Shown here: piece after piece, positions 56,247-64,000 of the stretch
Layout: every line of letters begins with the position of its first letter
Position numbering within the stretch: position 1 is the stretch's first letter
Assembly: GCF_958979055.1 (NCBI RefSeq)
Contig: NC_084889.1
Span: forward strand, 3,162,001 to 3,226,000
DNA length: 64,000 nucleotides
Direction: 5' to 3'
From: Alnus glutinosa
Taxonomy: Eukaryota; Streptophyta; Magnoliopsida; Fagales; Betulaceae
Notes under the pieces: model-generated
The model's input: the letters and a program-made list of their open reading frames with translations, nothing else
Database searches by the model: none
What the model was told of the DNA's origin: nothing
Program-made: the position numbers and the translations under genes

Positions 56247-59200
56247 TCAGAGGTGTGAGACTTCCCTTCCATGAGTCCTTCCAAGGGGCACATTGCTGGA
56301 AATATTTGAAGGACTGCAACTATGTGAACTATGAATCAACTGTCTGGTAGATAGAGAAGGCCGGACTTGAGGCATAGAGGAGTGAGGATGATGGAAAACC
56401 TCAGTGCAGCTAGAAAATTTAGAATTATAATGTTGAAAGTTTCCACTGAAAGAAACAGCAACAACAAATTACATTGCTTGAAGCCAAATTGAGTAGCCAA
56501 ACAGGAGCAATCCAACAATTGCAATCGGAGTAGTTCGGGAAGTATTTTTACCAATTACAAGGCAGATTTCCGTTCATACTCCGTGCGCCAGCTGAGACTG
56601 ACATCGGGTCTTTATGCTTTGTTCCATCTCCTACAGTATGTCGCTTATCCTAGAAGATCCCACACAGATACAAAACATGTGAGTAAATCAGTCATATATT
56701 TGTTTCTCTATTTCTATTCAATTTTTTAATTTACTGGAGGTCATGATGGCTAATCACCAAGGACTGGCAGTTCATACTTACTGTAAGATTAACTGCAGAA
56801 AATGCCTGCACACAGACTGAAACATTTTGATCATGTGAATTTTGTACAAAGGGATGCTCAAGTAACTTGGAAGCTGTTGGCCGTTCTCCAGGATTCCTCC
56901 GAAAGCAACAATGGAGGAAATCCTTTCCCTCTGGGGATAACGTTTCTGGAATGGGTGGGGATCTATTCAAAACTTTGAACATAGCTTGTGGCTGGAAAAT
57001 TGAAGATAGTTAGAACACTTAAAAGAGATAAAAGTTAAAAAAACAAACGCAAGCCCAGCTTTTTGCAAAAGTAATGTAATTAAAATGCATGTTGTCATGT
57101 CCAAGGGTGACATGGATACATGGTTGAATAAAGAAAGCATATGAGCACACATTGTCTCATAAATGTTGTATAACATGTAAGAAGAGAAAAAAAAAATTGA
57201 GAGAACTAGTTAAGAGTCCATTGATACCATGCAAATTGAAGAGATCAGCACACGTCGAGACACATCAACAGTTGCAAGTCAATAATATTGCGAAAGGAAG
57301 ATGCTATTATATAATAAGAATGAAGAGATAATAACAATCTCCTTATTTTATGTGCAACCAGATACTGCTTTGCTGGATCCGAGAAAAATATTCCAGTGCC
57401 ATCAGGAAGTAGACCATATTAATCCTACCGGAAATCAGTACTCACAGACTAATAGAAAAGAAGACTACGAATTCTCCTAACATTTTAATTATAATACAAG
57501 CTACCTCAAACTAAGTAAGAAATGAGAACTATTCATACATGGTATCACCTGCTTTCAAACGCACCTCAAGATTTTTTCAATCCCTAAATGCATTCTTGTG
57601 GAATTAGGGTCATGTTACCCAAAAAATAATAATAACGTTGCAAGGTCAAATAAAAGTTCCTTTTATTTATTAATTTATTTTCTTAGCACAGCTCCTTGGA
57701 TTTATTTGTAAATTTTCCCCACAAAAACAGGATAGTACAAACAAGCAGTTATACATGAGAAAATTAACCACGAGAAATTCCTCAACACAAGCGTGATTGT
57801 TTAGTAAATCCATAAAAAATCAGGTAGGTTGAATAAATACTGAGCACATGAAACAGTGGCATGTAGACAACATTTACAAGCCTAGATAATGATGAATAAA
57901 GGGTAACAAGCTTAATCATGTCCTCACCCCTGTAAAATCACTCCAAGGAGGTTTTCCATTCAACATTTCAATGATGGTACAGCCCAAACTCCATATATCA
58001 ACGGCCAGAGCAAGTTCAGGATTGGCATCATTTTGCAACGCAGCTTGCATGACCTGCACAGCAGTAATCAGAGTCAAGAAAAGAAGGGAACGGCACAAGC
58101 TGTATACAAACTTATGTCCAAGGACTTGCAATGTGAAGTACCTCTGGAGCCATCCAGTATGGACTGCCCTTCAAAGAAAGATTATAAGATTGTCCTGCAA
58201 GCTGAATACAGACAAGGGTTCAAGTATTGAACAAAAAAAAAAAAAAAAAACGCTTCAGGGTCCGTCAAAGAATTGAACTATAGTTATTAAATAACAGACC
58301 AAAGAGTAACGTTTGGTCCAGATTATTGGATTAGACTTGTCCGATAATGATAAGTGTAAAGTGTTAAGAGTTAGATCAAGATTCTTCCTCTATGGATAAT
58401 CTTTAGACTAGTTATATTCTATTAGTCTAGGTCTCTTTAGTCTTGTGATAAGGTAGATAGTTATCAGTACTAGAACTCGTCATGTAAAAGATATCTAGTG
58501 TAACCTAGATGACCTATTCTCTATATATACTAACACTGCCATACAATTGCAGTATGCAGTTTTACCTATATATCCTAAAATCCTATATGGTATCAGAGCC
58601 AGTCAAGACTAACGTCTCTGGTTGCTCCCACCTCTAAAACCGATTCTACCACCACCTCAAACCCACCTACTATCTCCATCCCAGTTACTTCTCCTATTCC
58701 TATTCAGAATGTGCACCATCACATCTCTGAAAAACTAACCCAGGATAATTACATCCTATGGCAATTCCTCATGGTTCCGAAGGCCACAACCTGTTCAGTT
58801 ATGTTGATGACATCATAATCACAAGCTCCCATCCAGCAGCCATCTCTCATCTCATCAGTGACCTTCACGAATCCTTTGCCCTTAAGGATCTTGGACCTCT
58901 TCACTTTTTTCTTGGAGTTGAAGTTACATGGCACAATGATGATCTTCATCTTTCCCAACAGAGGTATATTCATGATTTCCTCACCACGACAAACATGCTG
59001 CTTGCAAAGCCAATAGCTACTCCTATGTCGGCTTCCACTACTCTCAGCCGTTTTGAAGGTTCTACCATTACGGACTCTACTCAATACCGAAGCACGGTGG
59101 GATCTCTTCAATATCTCTCACTTACTCGGCCTGAAATTGCCTTTGCAGTCAATAAAGTATCACAGTTTATGCAAGATCCTAGCGACACTCATTGGTCGAC

Positions 59201-62200
59201 AGTAAAACGTATCCTTCGGTACTTAAAAGTCCACAATTTCACATACCTTCTGCATTTCAAAGAATTCTACAAAGCATCTCAATGCTTACTCAGATTCCGA
59301 TTGGGCTAGTTGTCCTGATGACTGGTGCTTTACTTCTGGGTATTGTGTCCTTCTTGGTAAAAACATCTTATCCTGGAGCTCCAAGAAACAACCCACGGTG
59401 TCCCGATCTAGTACCGAATCTGAGTACAAGGCCATTGCGAATACAGCTGCAGAGTTAACTTGGATCCAAACACTTCTTCGTGAACTTGATGTAATATCTC
59501 CAGAACCACCAATTTTGTATTGTGATAACATTGGCACTACGTATCTCGCTTCAAATCCTATCTATCATGCTCGCACAAAGCATATAGAGATTGACTATCA
59601 TTTTGTCCGAGATATGGTCGCTAAAAAGCTCCTTAAAGTATGCTTCATCTCTGGAAAAGATCAATTGGCCGATATCCTCACGAAGCCACTTGTTGCTGCC
59701 CGGTTCATCATATTCCGATTCAACCTCAACGTTCATCCTCCCACGTCGAGTTTGAGGGGGCGTATTTAGACTTGTTATCCGATAATGATAAGTGTAAAGT
59801 GTTGAGTTAGATCAAGATTCTTCCTCTATGGATAATCTTTAGACTAGTTATATTCTATTAGTCTAGGTCTCTTTAGTCTTGTGATAAGGTAGATAGTTAT
59901 CGGTACTAGAACTCTTCATGTAAAAGATATCTAGTGTAACCTAGATGATCTATTCTCTATATATACTAACACTGCCATACGATTGCAGTATGCAGTTTTA
60001 CCTACATATCCTAAAATCCTATACAGATTATGCAGAGTTGAAAGTATCCAGGAAATGTTGGTGGAGCACCATTCACCAAGATAACAGCAGCATTCTGAAA
60101 ATCACATATGACACTAGCTTGAGGGAGATTTTTTTTTTTTTTTTTTTTTTAAGTAATTGAAAAATATCATTAAAAGTATATAGGCGCCCCTAAGTGTACA
60201 TGGAGATGAAGGCTGGGTTGGGGAGGAAGGAGACTCTTCTTACCCTTTGGGTGTTTTTCCTCCCGACATGCCCTTGGATTGGGTGTCGGATGGTGTTGAG
60301 GATGAAGATACGTCCTTTGCGTTGTTGTATGCCATTGAAGAGGTTTTCCATTGGGTTAATAAGGGTAAGCGTATTAAGATTGAAGGGAGGAGAGAGATAC
60401 AGAATCTGAAGAGCTCCATCAACTACGGCGATGCGAGCGTGCCCTCTAGGAGTAGGAAAGGAAAGGCTCAGACTTTGTAGCGTTGAGTGCTCCTTGTGGG
60501 TTTCAGGTTTTAGGGTTGGTCCTTGTGGGTTTGTTTGGGCTTTTCTTTTAATGCTTTGAGTGCTCTTCGTGGGTTTGGTGCTTTAGGGCTTAGGTCCCTG
60601 TGGGTTTGTTTGGTAGGTTTCTTTCTTTTTTTGGGTTGTTTCCTTTTCGCTTTCTAAAACGGTGCTTTTTCTTGTATACTCCCAGTGTACTTAAGTGTGC
60701 CTTACGCTTTTAATAAGACCAATTTATTACTTATCAAAAAAAGGAGCAAAAAGAACAAGAAAATCACTATAAATAATTGATAAAGAAGAAATATAAGCAG
60801 AAGTCCAAAGATACAAAGTTTTGAAAAACAATGACGTAATCTCTTCCATAGTCTTCTCTCGGTCCTCAAAACTTTTGTCATTCAATTTCCTCCATAAAAC
60901 ATCATAAAAGGCACATAAGCACCATCTTTTGCACAACCGTATTTCGCGTACTGCCAATAGTCCACCAACAAGCATACAGGTTGAGTAGTCGACTACACGT
61001 CTAGGCATAATCCAAGACAACCCAAACCGACTTAATTTTATTTTATTTAAAAAAAAAATAAAAAAATCCAAATGGCATAAGCCACATCACAGTGAAGAAG
61101 AAGATTGTACACAGACTCCCTATTCCTCTTACACATGCAACATCTGTTCACCACAATAACATGCCGCTTCCTGAGGTTATCCGCAATAAAGATCTTACCT
61201 AGAGCTGCCAACTACGCGAAAAAAGCCGCCCTCAAGGGTGCCTTAGTTCGGAAAACACTCTTCGAAGGGAAACAACTACCTTCAATTCTGACTTAGCCAA
61301 GTTAATATTCAAGCCCGAAGCAGTTTCAAAGCATAAAAATAAGCACCACATATGACGAAGATGATTTGGAGTAGCACTGCAGAAGATCAAAGTATCATTA
61401 GCAAACAAAATGTGAGAGAGAACAAGCCCACCAACATTGCCCACAGAGAAGCCAGACAATAGCCCCCTACACAGCGCAGCAGAAATCATTCTACCAAACG
61501 CCTCCATCACAAGGACAACCAACAAAAAGGACAAAGGGTGCCCCTGTCTCAAGCGCGAGAGCTACTAAAAAAGCATGTTGGAGTACTGTTCACCAAGACC
61601 GAGAAACACACCGAAGAAATGCTGTGAGTTATCCAAAAGCACCATTTTCCCCCAAAACCACACCTCCTCAGTATATACAACAACAACAAAAATCCCAGTT
61701 TACATGATAATAGGCTTTTTCTAGATCCATTAATCTCCTATCAAGGCATTTATTGGCAATAAGAACAAGATCTAGGATTTGCTTCCCTCTTATAAATGCA
61801 TTCTGTAACTTGGAGATAATCTTCTCCAACACCATCTTAATCTCGTTCGCTGGAATCTTTGCAATAATTTTTTAAATACCCCCCACAAGACTAATCGAGC
61901 TAAAATCCTTGAGGTCAACAGCCCCTAGAAGCTTCAGAATGAGGGTGATAAAAGAATCATTAAGGCTCCTCTCAAACTTGCCTCTAGCATGGAGGTCACA
62001 GAAAACCTTTATAATATCCTCTTTTACAACATCCCAGCAAGCTTGGAAGAACACCATAGAGAAGCCATCAGGGCCTAGCGCCTTGTCACCATTCATAGCT
62101 TTCACTACTCCCCTCACCTCCTCTTCCTCAAAAAGTCTCTCCAACCAACTAGCCTTGGCCGCCACAATGGAATTGAAGGAAAGGTCATACACCAAAGGCC

Positions 62201-63660
62201 TCCAACTAAATTGTTCGGTGTATAACTTTTGATAAAACTGGACAATGTGCTCATTGATCTCCGCTCGGTTGGTAGAAATAGCTTGAGGGAGTTATAATAA
62301 GGGGATAATACATTTTACCCCCTTGTAGTTAAATTGTTAAACATAGAACGTCTCTAAAGTTTAGTTTGCAACTAAAACCTCTCTGTGATTAGGTATAAAA
62401 TATAAAATCAACACATCAAGTTTATAACCAATCACATTATGTAACATAATGAATTAATTGTATACATTCACCTACATCATCATCATGTATAGTCAAATTG
62501 ATTTTCTTTTTCCTTCATGAGAACATAAAATTATATATATTATTCTTTAGTTTTTTTTTTTTTTTTTTTATGAAGGAATAAACAACAATTGAGGGAGGGT
62601 GCAAAATTGTATAGTGACATGACATGTTCTGATTGGTTAGGAGATAATGTGTAGCTTGTGTTGACATTAATACTTTGAAAATAAACATGAAGGGGTTAAG
62701 TCATACAAACTACACTTAAAGGAGGAGGTTCCACCTTTTAAGACATCCTCTACAAGAACCTTGTTTAAGACCACATTTAGAACAAATCCCAAACGACCTT
62801 TCCCACAGCCCAACTACAGAGGGCTAAAATGTATTTTTCCCTTACAACAACTAACAAATTGTAAGGCTCGATAGAAATCTAACACTTACATGTTTAGCCA
62901 GCCCAAAATCTGTAAGTTTAACAACGCCAGATGCATCAACAAGCAAATTTGCACCTTTGATATCCCTGTACAGCACAATCATCCAAGTCACCAAAACTTC
63001 ATATCAACAAAACAACCAAACTTCTCCAACAATGTGCGTTATAACCACTGGAAGTAGCTGGCAAATTAAAATTGGAATTGGCACAATTCACAGAATTAGA
63101 AGCCGGATAGATATAACTAAAAAACTTAGTATTCCTTATAATCTTCCTAACAAGGCCTATCGATTCTCTTATATTTTTCAAAGAATGCCCATTACATAAT
63201 CATGTGCTTGCATTTTACAAAATTCAGTTTATCTATAATTTTTTGAAATGTATTTTATGAAGTACAGTACATGGTTAACGGAGAGGTAAACTACAATGCA
63301 AGTTTTTTCCATCTTATCGAATATGATAATTACCTGTGGATAGTCTTTGTGCCATGCAAGTAGGCCAACCCCTTGAGGATATGGCGAGTGAAATTCCGAA
63401 CTATAGACTCGTTAATGGCTCCAAAATGTTCATGTACATATCTATCAATTGATCCAGGATGAACATACTCCAAATATATGTAAAAATGATCATCAACCTA
63501 CCCATAAACATTGTTCCCTTAATTGGTCAGGTCTATGAAAAATCACAAGCAATCAGTTTAACCAATATAATATAACAAGAACCAAAGAAATACTCACTAT
63601 CTCACTGCCATAATACTGCACAATGTTTGGGTGGTTCAGTTGCCGGAGAACTTTTATTTC
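56247..63660 (-). CDS. A-type MAP kinase kinase kinase (MAPKKK3/5/YODA-like), C-terminal part
   Basis: Eight exons close in phase: 63660-63598, 63497-63334, 62965-62890, 58201-58142, 58053-57928, 56991-56782, 56649-56552, 56445-56247; the 5' part lies beyond the right edge. They give about 331 residues. Kinase motifs in order are [35 protein letters not shown], the catalytic loop [46 protein letters not shown] and [20 protein letters not shown]. The ATP-binding P-loop and lysine are not in the window. Such kinases phosphorylate MAPKKs in immunity and development. A Ser/Pro-rich tail of about 100 residues follows. A TAA right after GNLPCNW could end a shorter form if the 56552 donor is skipped; splicing to 56445 instead keeps a 66-codon open frame. 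The 4.69-kb intron between DFGLAKH and LAGQSYNL carries copia, LINE and TIR insertions. Confidence 0.92.
58327..58587 (+). repeat. left LTR of the copia element
   Basis: About 261 bp ending just before the primer-binding site at 58588. Closely matches the right LTR at 59762-60025; both contain CTCTATATATACTAACACTG, a likely TATA region. Confidence 0.9.
59762..60025 (+). repeat. right LTR of the copia element
   Basis: About 264 bp following the purine tract and ending CTATACA. It differs from the left LTR by a few substitutions and small indels, so insertion was not very recent. Confidence 0.9.
60128..62278 (-). mobile_element. internally deleted LINE in a MAPKKK intron, 13-bp TSD
   Basis: TAGCTTGAGGGAG flanks it at 60115-60127 and 62279-62291, and the tail is the T run at 60128-60150. 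The minus strand encodes ORF2 pieces: the reverse transcriptase start ([20 protein letters not shown]), a middle part ([17 protein letters not shown]), the catalytic-region equivalent [13 protein letters not shown] (normally FADD), then after a deletion a zinc-knuckle segment ([38 protein letters not shown]) and the C-terminal CFEDREKT-like [20 protein letters not shown]. Stops and frameshifts are scattered. A plus-oriented LINE piece interrupts the 3' UTR. Confidence 0.88.
60198..60746 (+). mobile_element. LINE 3' fragment in opposite orientation, nested in another LINE
   Basis: The plus strand reads a C-terminal peptide ([20 protein letters not shown]...SRKGKAQTL, stop at about 60480), a G/T-rich 3' UTR with repeated CCTTGTGGGTTT-like phrases, and a LINE-like end GTACTTAAGTGTGCC...TTACTTATC followed by an A tail. 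It lies between the T-tail end and the ORF2 C-terminus of the surrounding minus-strand LINE. No TSD could be fixed at its edges. Confidence 0.65.
62299..62843. mobile_element. ~545-bp TIR element in the MAPKKK intron
   Basis: The left end AAGGGGATAATACATTTTAC and the complement of the right end AAGGGAAAAATACATTTTAG match at about 17 of 20 positions. The interior is AT-rich and non-coding. It begins a few bases after the LINE TSD. No clear TSD of its own. Confidence 0.65.
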
Positions 63661-64000
63661 CTGATGAAACAAATATGAGTAAGAACAGAACTACAATTTC
63701 TGAAAGACAAGCGGAACATCTACAAAGCTATAACTGAATTTCCAATTATTAAGATAAGGTCTCCGTGCATGCCCTTAATCAATGAAATAGAAAATGTTAA
63801 AAGCATGAACTGAAAACCCCAAACAACAATGGTTATCATTGTGATTTATCATGCAGATTTTTTCTGTAGAGAGACAAGTGGTCTTAGGTCCTTAGCACCA
63901 GTGAAAGGGGACAAAACAAGTGTAAATAGTCTTAGGGAATGCCACTTGTTGGAGTCTAAAGGGTATACAGGTAAAGACACCAGCTACGTGGGTGCAGTGA
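63661..64000. other. MAPKKK intron at the right edge
   Basis: Upstream of the acceptor at 63661-63663 no further kinase exon could be read before the window ends. Confidence 0.5.

Larger units (their letters stand above)
58327..60025 (+). mobile_element. internally deleted Ty1-copia retrotransposon in a MAPKKK intron
   Basis: It is bounded by LTRs of about 262 bp and flanked by GATTAT on both sides (58321-58326 and 60026-60031). A primer-binding site TGGTATCAGAGCC follows the left LTR, and a purine tract GAGGGGGCG precedes the right LTR. Internally a gag start ([13 protein letters not shown]... [13 protein letters not shown]) is joined directly to the late reverse transcriptase part ([28 protein letters not shown]) and copia RNase H ([29 protein letters not shown]). 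Protease, integrase and most of the reverse transcriptase are missing, and a frameshift occurs near 59280. It is plus-oriented, opposite to the host gene, and cannot move by itself. Confidence 0.93.

Noticed and set aside
56548..56554. Stop codon TAA after GNLPCNW as the end of the MAPKKK
   Set aside because: Splicing at TG|GTAAAA to the acceptor at 56446 keeps phase and opens 66 more Ser/Pro-rich codons, which looks like a genuine tail; the shorter form remains possible as intron retention.

Overview
The window is plant nuclear DNA from a eudicot, probably a woody one. The evidence is spliced genes with GT-AG introns, AT-rich introns and spacers, plant-specific protein families (MIZU-KUSSEI1-type, R2R3-MYB, plant CTC1, plant GCP5, A-type MAPKKK) and a dense load of plant LINEs, copia, SINEs, hAT-like elements and MITEs. 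No species is asserted. The LINE protein style recalls Fagales genomes, but that is only an impression.

Seven host genes are recognised. On the minus strand: the 5' part of an S9 (prolyl-oligopeptidase-like) peptidase (913-3587, running off the left edge), CTC1 (31178-42121, 16 exons), gamma-tubulin complex protein 5 (44804-53070, 17 exons, first exon tentative) and the 3' part of an A-type MAPKKK (56247-63660, running off the right edge). On the plus strand: an intronless MIZU-KUSSEI1-like gene (11502-12200), an intronless subgroup-22-like R2R3-MYB (22442-23137) and a two-exon thioredoxin-like gene (27420-29553). Exon borders were read by hand from splice signals, codon phase and family continuity. 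In CTC1, GCP5, the thioredoxin-like gene and the MAPKKK all phases close. These genes do not form a pathway; they are ordinary neighbours. CTC1 acts at telomeres, GCP5 in microtubule nucleation and MAPKKK in signalling.

The remainder is mostly transposon-derived. 3.7-8.3 kb: a fold-back element 148 bp upstream of the S9 start codon, a MITE, a poly(A)-tailed retroposed insert with a 13-bp target-site duplication (TSD), and a hAT-like MITE. 13.7-17.6 kb: a 1.02-kb palindromic element full of short inverted GC-rich modules, and LINE RNase H remnants. 20.6-26.3 kb: small hairpins and MITEs, including one TIR element nested inside another. 27-31 kb: two tRNA-like SINE copies and a hAT MITE only 40 bp past the CTC1 stop codon. 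CTC1 intron 7 holds a 1.29-kb hAT-like element and a 40-bp truncated LINE insertion. A triplicated 129-bp unit in CTC1 intron 14 copies a splice donor. 54.1-55.6 kb: a LINE ORF2 3' part with a perfect 17-bp TSD. The 4.7-kb MAPKKK kinase-domain intron contains an internally deleted copia element, a deleted LINE with another LINE piece inside it, and a TIR element.

I found no convincing unknown biological system. The most useful observations are the precise TSD-bounded insertions, the donor-copying tandem repeat in CTC1, the retroelement-loaded MAPKKK intron and the two large palindromic elements.
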